A DNA stretch of 64,000 nt from NCBI GenBank assembly GCA_963930775.1, contig OZ005704.1, positions 2,108,001-2,172,000 on the forward strand, given 5' to 3'. This DNA is from Cliona cf. orientalis. Taxonomy: Eukaryota; Porifera; Demospongiae; Clionaida; Clionaidae. The notes beneath the pieces are model-generated. The model worked only from the letters and a program-made list of their open reading frames with translations, made no database searches and had not been told where the DNA came from. The position numbers were made by a program, and so were the translations under genes. This document shows positions 46,201-56,652 of the stretch, in pieces. The number at the start of each line of letters is the position of its first letter. Positions within the stretch are counted from its first letter, which is position 1.

Positions 46201-49200
46201 TGAAAAGCTGGACAACTCATGCATTTCTGTACAACATGATCTACACTGTAGCTTTCATATTTGTCCTGTGTGCATGTTCACGTTTGTACATGCATAATAA
46301 TTATAATCTTTGATAATAACTAGTGTGATGTTGAATTCTACACCGCTCTTGTTCTTTACAGTTTCCGTTACTTCTTTGAGTACACTCCAGAGAAGTTCCA
46401 GAACAAGACGAATGGGGTAACCCCTCGTCGTTGGTTGAGAGTGTGCAACCCAAGTCTGGCCGACGCCATCTCTGACGTAAGCCCTTGAGTAATTCGCCTT
46501 AGCAGTAGAATGTAGTCTGTTTACATGTCACATGTTTGGAAGCACTAATTGCAACCATAAATCTAAATAGTGCATGTAGCAGTTTTCCCATAATAGTCAT
46601 TGTATTATACATGTACATGTATACATGTACAATCATATAAATGTATTTCTTCTCTGTGTTTCGTGTAGAGAATTGGTGAGGAATGGATCACTGATCTGAG
46701 CAAGCTTCGTGACCTGCTACCACTGGCGGAGGATGCTCAGTTCATGAGAGAGGTCCACCACGTCAAGCAGGTACGTACATGTACATACATGCATGTACAT
46801 GTACATGTAACACTTGGTCATTGCATTGTGTGGCTTCTTTGTGTCCATATGGTAAAGGGTCACCATTATGATCGTATCATTACTTGCCCAGTAGAAATTT
46901 ACTTTTCTGCGGTTATTAGGTAATTATGACGTAATCTATGAGATAATTGCCAGAAAACTCAGGGCCTCCGTGGAGCCTTTCTGAGACTTGAAAATCGGTA
47001 TATATATAGAGTATCTGACACATGTATCCAGCGAATACATTATAAGCTGAGCGCTACTTTCTCTGCGAAGTACCGCCGGCCGAACTTCACGCGTTCTCTT
47101 GGCTGACGTAATCCCGTGGATAAATAAAGCTAGCCTTGTGCTATATATAGCACGCACGCTGTGTGCCATGCTGCGACTAACCTGATGTTCAGAAGCTGTC
47201 GAGTTCGTCTCCTGTGGTTGAAAATTGTCAGTGTCAAGGTCGAGAGTCGGCTGCAGTCGACTCTCAGACTCCATCTCTGTGATTGAGGCGCCAGTATCAA
47301 TGTGTGTACGTACTATATTGACGACCGTTTACCATATGAACCATTATGCATGCAGCTACTGGGCAAGTGGTCAAGTGTTCATATTATATACATGTACTAT
47401 ATTATTATGTACACATGTACATGTACTTATGTTATGTCGTAGATAATTATTAACCCTCGGCTCATGCGCGAGGGTTACTGTAGTCGTTCTGTGTGTGTGT
47501 CTGTCTGTCTGTTAACTCTGTAACTGCTACATACCTCGTTTGCGAGTCTCAACCTCGGTGTTATATGATTCCTTATGACGTTTCAAAGCCATGTATTGTG
47601 TGGATTTCACCGAAAACGCTTTGTTCTCCAGTTCTGGCGACATTTGCTCAAGACTGCTACCTTCCACCATAGATCCATCCTTCCACGCACCCTGGCAGCT
47701 TTTCCATGGACAGAATGAACAACAGTAGACTTTTTTCAAGATACAAAATAAGTAGTTCCAGCTACAACTCCTGTGAAGGTACTGCCTGCCTGCCAATAGT
47801 CTGCGAAGTAACTACTAAGCTTCTTGACTTTCTTGCCAATGCACTCGTTTCTATTTACACGTACTATGAATCATGCTACCGTATACTATCTCTGGTATAC
47901 TATAGACAGTGTACTATACACGTACATGCGCTATGCACTCTATAAAACCACGTGTCTATTGCGCATGCGCGAGGGTTACTGTAGTCGTTCTGTGTGTGTG
48001 TCTGTCAGTCTGTCTGTCTGTCTGTCTGTCTCTCTGTTAACTCTGTAACTGCTACATACCTCGTTTGCGCGTCTCAACCTCGGTGTTATATGATTCCTTA
48101 TGGCATTTCAAAGCCATGTATTGTGTGGATTTTGCTGAAAACGCTTTGTTCTCCAGTTCTGGCGACATTTGCTCAGGACTGCTACCTTTCACCATAGATC
48201 CATCCTTCCACGCACCCTGGCAGCTTTACCATGGACAGAATGAACAACAGTAGACTTTTTTTTCAAGATACAATGTACAAAATAAATAGTTCCAGCTACA
48301 ACTCCTGCGAAGGTACTGCCTGCCTGCCAATAGTCTGCGAAGTAACTGCTAAGCTTCTTGACTTTCCTGCCAATGCACTCGTTTCTATTTACACGTAAAT
48401 CATGCTACCGTATACATTATACTGTATACTAGACAGTGTACTATACACTATAGACAGTGTACTATACGTATATACAATATGCTACCCACACCACTTGTGC
48501 CGAGGGTTTTGCACTATCAGTGTTCATTAAGACTGCGTTACCTATGATTATGTGGAAACGTTTGTTAAATTATAGGAAAACAAGAAGCAATTTGCAGAGT
48601 ACCTTGAGAGTCACCATGATGTGAAGATCAACATCGACTCGATCTTTGATGTGCACGTCAAGAGGATCCACGAGTACAAGAGACAGCTGCTCAATGTCCT
48701 CCATATCGTCACCTTCTACAACCGTAAGTCATTGGCGTTTTGCCTCTAGCACTCACACACACACCAGGCGTAGTACATGTGTGCACAGTGCACATTTCCT
48801 ACTACAATGTACTTCAGCCTTTGGATTGACCTTCAACCGTTTCTTATACATGTACATGTACATGTGTGACCAAGTATTTCAGCATACTCAGATCCAGAGA
48901 TTTGTGCATAAATGATACTATAATTTGGTGTTTTTGCTCATACCCTGATCATTATTTATAGTTTTCTTCATCCCACTCCAGGTATGAAGGAGAATCCTAA
49001 AACTGCCTTTGTCCCCCGCACTGTCATCATTGGAGGGAAGGCTGCTCCTGGCTACTACACGGCCAAGAAAATCATCAAACTCATCAACTCAGTTGCTGAT
49101 GGTTAGTCAATGTATTCCATATTATTTATGGAGAATCATTTGTGTGATTTGTTGTTTATAGTTGTAAATAATGATCCTGAGATTGGAGATCGTTTGAAGG

Positions 49201-51162
49201 TCATCTTTTTGGAGAACTACAGGGTCTCTCTCGCTGAGAAAGGTAAGTTAGTTTATTGACTAATGTACAAATGGACATGTACCTGTATGGGTGGCCATGT
49301 CACCATTTCATGTACATGTGTATTTGCAGTGATCCCAGCTTCAGATCTCTCTGAGCAGATCTCCACTGCTGGAACAGAAGCTTCAGGAACTGGAAACATG
49401 AAATTCCAGGTGCAGTGTACATGTGTGACAGTCTTAGTGTCCAGCCCCTTCTACACACCCCTTTCTCGTGGGTTACGAAGAAGGGGCTGAGCACGAGTCT
49501 ATGATTGTACGTGATACATGTATGAATCAGTGATGAAACTGGATACTGGTACATGTACATGGCTTCAGAAACATTTACTGGCCTTCACACAGAAATCTTT
49601 GACGTTGTTATGTTCTGGAAGGCCTGGGTATGCATGCACTCCCACAATGGAATCCCTCTAGTAGGACTTGCATGTACCTTCAATGGTGGTACTGTATTAT
49701 TATATATTAGTTAGACACTGTTTAGGAGGTTTCTATGTGATTTAGAAGACCGAAGGACTCTATATAGAATCCCGAGTGAAGCGAGGGTTCTATGAGAGCC
49801 CTGAGGTCTTCTAAATCACATAGAAACCGACTAAACAGTGTCTAACAAGTTTAGATCACATAGCTTTGTATTGCTAGCGCCAGAGGGCAAAACTTGTAGG
49901 TGACTATGAAAATCTTTTAGGTGACTATGAGAAGCTTGTAGGTGACTATGAGATATAGATACCTGTCATTAGCCAATCAAATTGCAGTATTTGTTACAGC
50001 TATGATTTAATATTGTACGGTACATTTCCTTGTTGTACATGTAGTTATAGTAGATAGAATCTGTGTATTCACTTGCAGCGTGCATGTACATGTACATATA
50101 GCTACCTTCGTATTTTGTATTTGCTTAGGCTAATGGTGCCCTGACTATCGGTACCCTGGATGGAGCCAACGTTGAGATGAGGGAGGAGATGGGAGCAGAG
50201 AACATCTTCATCTTTGGAATGACCGTAGACGAAGTGGGAAAGCTAAGGAGGGAGGGGTGAGGGCACATTCAGTGCTGACTTTGATAACTCTTGTTGATAA
50301 TGTGTACCTCTCTCTCTTTCTCTCTCTCTCTCTCCCTCCCTCCGTCACGATCTCTCTCCTATACGTTGCCTCACCACAAACTCGCACACATCCTCCATTA
50401 GCTACAACCCTCGGAAGTACTATGAAGGCAACCCTGAGCTGAAGAAAGCTGTTGACATGATTCATGACGGCTACTTTTCTCCAGATGCGCCTGACCTCTT
50501 CCATGACCTCACTGGCCATCTGCTAAACCATGACACGTAAGTACATGTACATTACCTATATCTACACTATCTACATAATATACGAGTCAATTTTGTGACT
50601 GAGTGCCCATCAGTTTCAGTTTGGCATACGTGGAATTCCTGCATACCATAAACCATACAATGTTGTGAGTACAAACAGTGCTACTACTCAACTCCTCTCC
50701 CAATTATGACATAGTGTATACTCTCTCAGTCTAGGTGCCTAGTGCTCGACCATTTACGCATGATATTGTAGGCTAGGCTTATATGTATGTGGTCCTGGTA
50801 GGCAGTTTCACTGGCCAAGTGTACACTCATAATATTATGTCAGGGGGACAAGTGTTTGTTATGGTCAGTGAGGCTAGCACCAGTTGGTAAACTCCTTCAG
50901 GCTTCTAAGCTTACAATTTATCATAATTATACTATCTAGGTATTGCCTTTTGGCTGATTATGAGTCGTACATCAAGTGCCAAGAGCGTGTTTCTGAGGTA
51001 TACAAGGACCGAGCCAAGTGGCTGAAGATGACCATCAAGAACATAGCCACCGTTGGTAAGTTTTCGAGTGACCGTACCATCAACCAGTACGCCACAGAGA
51101 TCTGGGGAGCTGTTCCTTGCCCTGTTCCCGCTGAGCCTGCTGCAAAGAGCTCCAAATCATGA
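40686..51162 (+). CDS. PYG: Glycogen phosphorylase, complete, 17 exons
   Basis: It releases glucose-1-phosphate from glycogen in the cytosol using pyridoxal phosphate. Exons: 40,686-40,928; 41,254-41,355; 42,355-42,537; 42,896-43,127; 43,326-43,408; 43,846-43,989; 45,329-45,568; 45,910-46,073; 46,362-46,476; 46,669-46,770; 48,576-48,723; 48,982-49,101; 49,162-49,242; 49,330-49,409; 50,129-50,256; 50,402-50,536; 50,940-51,162. All phases match and give 840 residues, the usual animal length. Ser15 in KKQISMR corresponds to the serine phosphorylated in vertebrate enzymes. [37 protein letters not shown] and [10 protein letters not shown] are present, with Lys677 the cofactor lysine. The residues after it are Q-A-N-G. 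The ATG is the first in frame. No paralogue was seen. Confidence 0.97.
42246..42345. repeat. CT-rich low-complexity tracts in introns 2 and 3
   Basis: C/T-rich tracts (42,259-42,340, and again 42,551-42,662 with C21 at 42,622-42,642) precede or follow exon 3. They act at most as polypyrimidine tracts. The overlapping frames are not genes. Confidence 0.85.
43253..43296 (+). repeat. (GA)n microsatellite in intron 4
   Basis: About 22 GA units, 29 bases before the exon 5 acceptor. Confidence 0.95.
44044..44442. mobile_element. TAGCCTCG...CCCAGGC inverted-repeat element in intron 6
   Basis: The ends TAGCCTCGTCCCCAGGCCCC and GGGGCCTGGGGACGAGGCTA are inverted. The arms extend about 75 bases, through GGTACACACCGACTGTGCATG. 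There is no transposase frame. Confidence 0.8.
45595..45614 (+). repeat. Poly-G tract of 20
   Basis: A G20 run 26 bases after exon 7 of the phosphorylase gene. Confidence 0.9.
47463..48486 (+). repeat. Two ~500-bp tandem repeats in intron 10
   Basis: Each unit starts CATGCGCGAGGGTTACTG (47,463 and 47,964), then has a TGTGTGTGTCTGTCTGTCTG tract, ACCTCGTTTGCG and AAAACGCTTTGTTCTCCAG, and ends in GTATACTATAGACAGTG words. They differ by small indels. A reverse copy lies at 20,290-20,550. Confidence 0.85.
49708..49847. mobile_element. MITE, TTAGACACTGTTTAGGAGG type
   Basis: The arms TTAGACACTGTTTAGGAGGT and its near complement enclose TTTCTATGTGATTTAGAAGA in both orientations. It is a 140-base element in intron 14. 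A TTAGACACTGTT end also occurs at 7,808. Confidence 0.8.
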
Positions 51163-52160
51163 ATTTATTACTAGTGAATTATAACAGTGTGCTAGGCACA
51201 ATAATGACATTCTTGAATCGTCTTGTACTGTACGTGTACCTACTGAATTTAGAAAAATAGACAACCTTTTAGTGGTTACATTAGGAGTATTCACTAGTAA
51301 CAATTCTTATTACCTGTACATGTGTGTATGTCTTAGCAATAATTATTATTGATTATAGACCCAGTTTTATAATAACTATTGTTATACTGATTAATTTTTT
51401 TGATTCATCACCACTGCCACATACATGTACATGCATGCACTACTTGATTTCTAGTAAATGAGTAATTATTACTCAAATACATGAGCCCTTGGTACTATGT
51501 TATATGGACACCATTAATTGGGGGGTATTTGTTATTAACAATGTTATTCATTCCCCATGCACGGTCGTGTTCCCAGAAATGCCACATCATCAATTCTTTT
51601 GCAAGCCCTATACTCCCACCTCAAATAAAATAATTATTATTAATAATTAGATGTTGACTCGTCCATACATACAGCTCACAACTACAGGAATGCATACCAG
51701 CCAGTACAATCAGTTATCATGGTTACTCCCATGCATGCACTAATCACTGTCATCCCATGCAACTATAGGGGCAGTATGAGAGGAACAAGATATACTCCGG
51801 TCACATCGGAAAGAAAAATTAATAGAAACACAATCATGCAGGATAAAAATATATAGTGTGTTCCATAAATAATATAACAGGTAAACTAATAGTTAATAAT
51901 ATTATACATACACACGATGTAAGTTTAAACAATACTAAGCAGAGGTAGAAGAAGGTGATTAGAACATGTGGTAGCTCATGTAAGAAACATCGGAGAAATG
52001 CCAGGAAACCCTTTGAGCAAATCCCTTCATGACAAGCCCACAAGACCTCTCACAATCCCCATCACCTACATATATACAGGTACAGGAATAATGTATATAG
52101 CATAAATAGGAATCCTGAAGGATATCAGGAGCATATGGGCCACCAAAGGCAGAAGGTGCA

Positions 52161-52557
52161 TACCGTATTTCCTCGAATAAACGCATGCCCCGTTTATACG
52201 CCGGGGGTATAAGGCGCTGTGTACTTCATAAACGCCGGGCCTCAAATAAACGCCGGGTCATTACGGAGTGGGCGCGGCGCGAAGCAAACAGGGCCACGTG
52301 TATATACGCTTGTGGGTGTGGCGATATGCTAGTCTAGTCTCGGTATCTGGCTACATGTACGATGGCGCAGCAAAGAAAAAGGTGCTCATACGACCTAAGC
52401 TGTAAGCTTAAAGCGATTGAGTTGGCCGAAAAGACATCTAAAGAAGCATAAACATTAAACGCCGGCCTCGATTTAATGCCGGCCCTGTTTTAACGCCAGG
52501 TCAAAGAACTCTGTTAATAAATAAACGCCCGGGCGTTTAATCAAGGAAATACGGTAT
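52161..52557. mobile_element. MITE of TACCGTATTTCCTCGAATAAACGC type
   Basis: The ends TACCGTATTTCCTCGAATAA and TTAATCAAGGAAATACGGTA are inverted. AATAAACGCCGGG words repeat near both ends, as in subterminal binding repeats. Its interior keeps the first codons of a transposase. Confidence 0.85.
52362..52451 (+). pseudogene. Transposase N-terminal remnant, CENP-B/pogo-like
   Basis: The 29-codon frame starts MAQQRKRCSYDL and contains KLKAIELAEKTSKEA, then stops at TAA. This resembles the first helix-turn-helix of pogo/CENP-B-type transposases, which often open with basic residues and then a K-x-K-x-I-x-x-A-E pattern. Everything downstream of it is deleted, so the MITE is probably an internally deleted pogo-like DNA transposon. 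Confidence 0.5.
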
Positions 52558-52938
52558 AATACATAGAAATTATGTATAAGCATATGCACTTCTACACATG
52601 GTTGGACAAAATTGCTCATCCCCACTAGAGTTCTAGCTATACTGAACTATACGTGTGTTGCATGCATTGATCTCTAATAGATGCCCACTTCCTAATATGG
52701 AAATTGCTGTGCTGGTGAACAAATTTGTATTCCAGCACCCGCACACTTGCTCCAAAGGAAGCCAGATCTGCTACTGTAGGTAATCGACCACACCTTGTTA
52801 GGAAACCAGAAATGCTAACAGCTTCATACGTAGGAATTCCCAACATCTTGCTATTACATAATATTGCATCTAGAACTAGGGACAAGGCTTGGCAAAAATT
52901 CTCCACTGACCTGACTTAGCATAGTATCCTAACGTGGT

Positions 52939-53895
52939 TCAAGCTTTCAGAGCTGCATTGACAGCAGCTATGACCTTGTCCAGCTTATCCTTGCTGTCAA
53001 CGAAGCCATCACCATTCTAGAGTTTGGCAGAAGACAAACAAGGTACATGTATGAGGAATATGCATTGTAGTTGAGTTTGAATCATTCTTACCTTTTTAGA
53101 ATGGACAAGCTTGTCACCAACAGTGACTTCAAAATAACCAGTAATCCCAGGTGTAGACTCCCCACTCTGGAGGAAAAATGAAGGACAGAGCGGGAAGGGA
53201 GGGAGAGAGAGATAGAGAGGAGGAGGAGAGGATTTACTCAGGAGCATACTCAATCAGCAAGCAGTTTCCATAACAATAGAAACAGCTATACGAAGTATGT
53301 GGTCACTCCCAGACACACAAACATGGCGTGCGTATATTCATTAGAAGTATGACATCACACTTACCACTTTGACATCATCCCCAAACTCATCCTCTAGCTC
53401 CGTCTGAAAACGACGGAACTGGAAACAAACAACTTGATGATAATAGTGCACATACAAATTTATTCGATTTCAATTTAGTGGGCTGTCATAGAAAAGGACC
53501 CAGGAAAATGCTGACTTTGAATTATTTGTCACACCCCTTTGTTGTTGAAAACGGATGCATCAGCATAAATTTTGCAGAATAAAGCACTCTGAAGCAGCCT
53601 AGCATGCAGAATATGTCCCAAAACACAAACGATGTAACTATAACCACAAAACAAGCTAATTGAAAAAAATTCTCACGATAAGTTTTATACTGCAAACAAA
53701 AGCAAAGGTCAACGGATGATATACTTTTGTCCCTGGCCCTAGCCCTACAGGCTTCACACGTAAAAGATTCAACTTACCCTTGACCCGTAGCCTCATCCAC
53801 CGCTGCAGTGGGGACAGAGGTTATAAAAGTGACAACGAACGGTTTCGGTAAAATTACACCTACCAGTAGACAACTTTGACAGCAACTGGAGCCAT
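52939..53895 (-). CDS. SELENOW: Selenoprotein W with in-frame UGA (Sec14)
   Basis: A small thioredoxin-fold redox protein of the Rdx family. Five minus-strand exons: 53,895-53,864; 53,802-53,778; 53,418-53,365; 53,166-53,092; 53,016-52,939 (stop TGA). They give 87 residues, the length of mammalian SELENOW. The redox motif reads C-G-G-UGA-G-Y; UGA at 53,795-53,793 falls at the selenocysteine of the family's C-x-x-U. Downstream the family blocks ELEDEFGDD, TPGITGYFEVTV and KLVHSKKNGDGFVD are intact. The TGA is not a sequencing frame artefact, because the frame stays open for three more exons. A SECIS element is required in the 3' UTR, below 52,938. I could not pick one out by eye. The start is the first ATG after the divergent promoter. 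Confidence 0.92.
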
Positions 53896-54108
53896 TTCAC
53901 CAACTTGATCGAGGTCTCAGGAGACTAAAAAGCAAACTTTTGCTGGGAGGAAAAACAGTGAGTAGCCAGGTAGATGAATTTTGCCAAGTGTATTGCCGCA
54001 AAGAGGATATCCGGCCGGTCGGTGCGATCGAGTATCCGGATCCAGCGCGGGGCGCCCTGCGCGTCTGCAGGCTACTATACTGCGCATGCTCACAAAAATC
54101 AAAAGAAA
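53896..54108. promoter_or_regulatory. Divergent promoter between selenoprotein W and the coiled-coil gene
   Basis: Only 213 bases separate the two start codons. The segment is locally GC-rich (GGCCGGTCGGTGCGATCG, CCAGCGCGGGGCGCCCTG). It contains TGCGCATGCTCA at 54,081-54,092, one base from a full NRF1-like site. No TATA box is seen. Confidence 0.55.
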
Positions 54109-56117
54109 ATGGAGGGAGACTCTAGGGTTGCGTCAGCTGGCACCAGTCATCAAACAAGAACCGCCATGGCGGGTTTCGAGAGAACACAAGTGCCTCACAG
54201 TCGATTGGAGAAGGGAAGTAGGATCCCTATCAAATCAAAGATACCTCAACACGCGCACCAGAAAAAGCTTACAAGCCAAACTCAGGCACAAACCTGTCAG
54301 AACGCTATCACTTCCCCTGAAAAATCACAGGGAAGATTCAAGTCGGGGGCAGCTTGTCTAGAGAAAGAAAAGGCGCCGAATCGTTTGACCAGTCGAGTGA
54401 GGCCTACTGCTAGTGGCAGGAGAGACGGAGATGATAGTACAAGAGGGAAGGCGGCTACAAACAACGCAGAAAGTACCAAGGAGAACGTAGCTCCAAGCAG
54501 CAGTACTATTGCTACTACTAGTGTGAATGGTGGAGGACAACAACTTGAACATCCTGTAACCAATGGAATAAAAAAGCCTAACATGAAAAGGTGTGCCCTT
54601 GGTGTATGATATGTGTGACACTAGCCTCGAGCCCAGGCTCACTTTTGGGGGGAGCCTGGGTTCAAGGCTAATTTAACACAGATCTATGTGTTGAGGGTGG
54701 GGCCTAGTTTGCCAGTACTGAGATGGCTTATTGGTAGCACCTCAGTTATGTGTTTTTATACCTCCCTACAGCAGTATGAGCTACATGGAGCTGAAGCGTC
54801 GGCATCAGGAGCTCCTGTCAGAGATTGCTGCCTTGGAGGGTAAATCGAGAGAGCAGGAGGAATCACACTGGGAACAAGTCAACCACTTCGCAAAGGAGAT
54901 AGAGGAGAGTAAGGTGAGAGATGTGATCATAATCATTTCTAGATTTGTCATTAATTTTAATTCTTAGGAGACTAATTTAGCTCTCAGAGAAGAAATCCAC
55001 TCATATCAAGGTATGCTTTCTCTCTCTCCCTCCTCCCTCTCTCTCTCCCTCGCTTGCTCCCTTCCCCTCCTTCTCTCTTTTCCCACCCCTAAGTTTGATT
55101 ATTGTCCACTGTGCATAAAGGTGGAATAATAATAATCTTATTCTTCCTTAGCAATTGTAAATGAACGAAACACACAGCTGGATGCCCTACAACAGAGGCT
55201 TGAAGAGATCAAGTTCGAAAAGTACGCTTAGATCTTTTCATTTGTATAATATACACTGGTGAGATTCTTTCTTTTACAGTGAGAGATTAGCTGCAATACT
55301 TGAAGACTCAAAGTTGGATGGTAAGAGTGAGCTTTGTGTGTGTGCGTGCTGTACAGTATAATTTTCGCGCATGTGTGTGTTGTAACCAGGCTATGCATTT
55401 CAACTTGTATGGTTATTTTTATCACTTCAGCTGTGACTGGAGAGCAAATTGCCAAATCAACAGAGGTCCAAGCCCTTCAGAGTAAATGGCAGGTATGCAA
55501 TCACATTCCAGTGTGTAGCGTCTATATACACATCAGCCCATGTAATTATTACCCCGCGCGCATGCGCAAGGGGTAAAGCAATCGGTTTGTCTGTCTGTTG
55601 TCGTTGTCGTTGTCGGCACGAAAATCGCCAGATCTCGCGTTCTAGGCATCTATGCGTGCTGTAAGCATAACCAATCGGTAGATATCGGTGCAAAACTAGT
55701 TTGTACGCCCTTCAAATTGCTCAAAAAGGCTTAGTAGTGCTACAAATCGTGTATTTTCTGTTCAGCATGCCTGTGGTTTATCGACCACGCCCACTCTTTT
55801 AGCACAATAGCAAGCTGATGCGACTGCACATGCTCAAGCTCAGTGTTGGAAAGGGTCGTCAAGTCATGAAACAGCTATGCCTCAGAGCGTTGCAATACTA
55901 CGCTACAGTGGCTACAGAGCGCGCGGGGTATGTGCTCTATAGAGCTCTAGTTATTATAATATTCATCCAAGATATTTAGTTTAAAAGATTTTGCTCTGAT
56001 TGCATCACATTCATGATAATGATTATTATAATTAATATGCAGCTCCAAGTTGATAGCCAGGAACAAGCTTTGGATGATTTCATCACTGCTTTGGAGTGTA
56101 CCTTATTGCAACTGCAG
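54109..56117 (+). CDS. Basic N-terminus + coiled-coil protein with SxIP and KEN motifs
   Basis: Exons: 54,109-54,590; 54,772-54,913; 54,968-55,010; 55,152-55,221; 55,280-55,320; 55,431-55,492; 56,043-56,117. All phases match and give about 305 residues. Then either a read-through stop follows at once (TGA at 56,126-56,128) or a last exon at 56,399-56,481. Residues 1-160 are basic and Ser/Thr-rich, with two S-x-I-P motifs (GSRIPIKSKIPQ, 37-48), the EB1-binding signature, and KENVAP (124-129), a KEN-box APC/C degron. The rest is coiled coil (YMELKRRHQELLSEIAALEG onward). Length and layout recall SKAP/kinastrin, a spindle protein, but this is inference. The ATG at 54,109 is preferred to 53,974 because of its AAA context. 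The exon 1 donor (AG|GTGTGC) is weak. Confidence 0.68.
54623..54674. repeat. CTAGCCTCG...CCCAGGC hairpin
   Basis: CTAGCCTCGAGCCCAGGCTC pairs with GAGCCTGGGTTCAAGGCTA. It lies in intron 1 of the coiled-coil gene and belongs to the family at 4,855 and 44,044. Confidence 0.65.
55546..55955. mobile_element. TACCCCGCGCGC inverted-repeat element, copy in coiled-coil gene
   Basis: It is close to the element at 6,577-6,992 across its whole length. It fills most of intron 6. Confidence 0.75.
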
Positions 56118-56652
56118 GTCAGTTTATGACTCGCTATGTGTGCCACCTTTACTTCATTGTAGGGCAGCTATCACCATTATCCACTTATCTGTCAATAATA
56201 GGGAGGAAGACATCAAAGCTGATCACAAAGACTCGTGGCTCATCACCACTAGCTCAATAGACATGCACACACTCACTCATGCGCTCCTTAGTTCTTTCAG
56301 TTTTGACCACCTATATATACAATATCATGTATCATGGTATAGCATTTTTGGACACACCAGTCATTTTGATAATACCTGGTAATTATTGTGAATCATAGGA
56401 AAAGGGATGGTGTATGTACTCTAGCTTGAAGTTGAGGTACCTGCATGTGGCAATGTCAATGTTATTCAAGTATATACAGTGAGTGGGCATGCACATTACA
56501 ACAAGCTAAGCCCCACCCAATTCGATTCCCTGGTGACAAAAACAATGCAATGAATAACATTATTAGCTGGCTTGACTGTTAAGGTCAATTGCCACTCCCC
56601 ATCTGTATAGTAATTTCAACCTCTCTGATTGACTAAAGTGACCTGGACTACT

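Larger units (their letters stand above)
51163..52938. other. Intergenic: phosphorylase 3' end to selenoprotein W 3' end
   Basis: The convergent genes face each other here. The left part is AT-rich 3' flank of the phosphorylase gene. The right part (below 52,938) must contain the selenoprotein W 3' UTR. A pogo-like MITE lies at 52,161-52,557. No other gene was seen. Confidence 0.6.

Noticed and set aside
52570..52850. Two SECIS-like stretches with ATGA in the selenoprotein W 3' region
   Set aside because: Neither shows a convincing paired core with a matching GA partner and an apical AA, so none was annotated.
53974..54108. Upstream in-frame ATG at 53,974 for the coiled-coil protein
   Set aside because: The extra 45 residues lie in the GC-rich divergent promoter, close to the selenoprotein W start, and have no domain character. 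The ATG at 54,109 has a better context.
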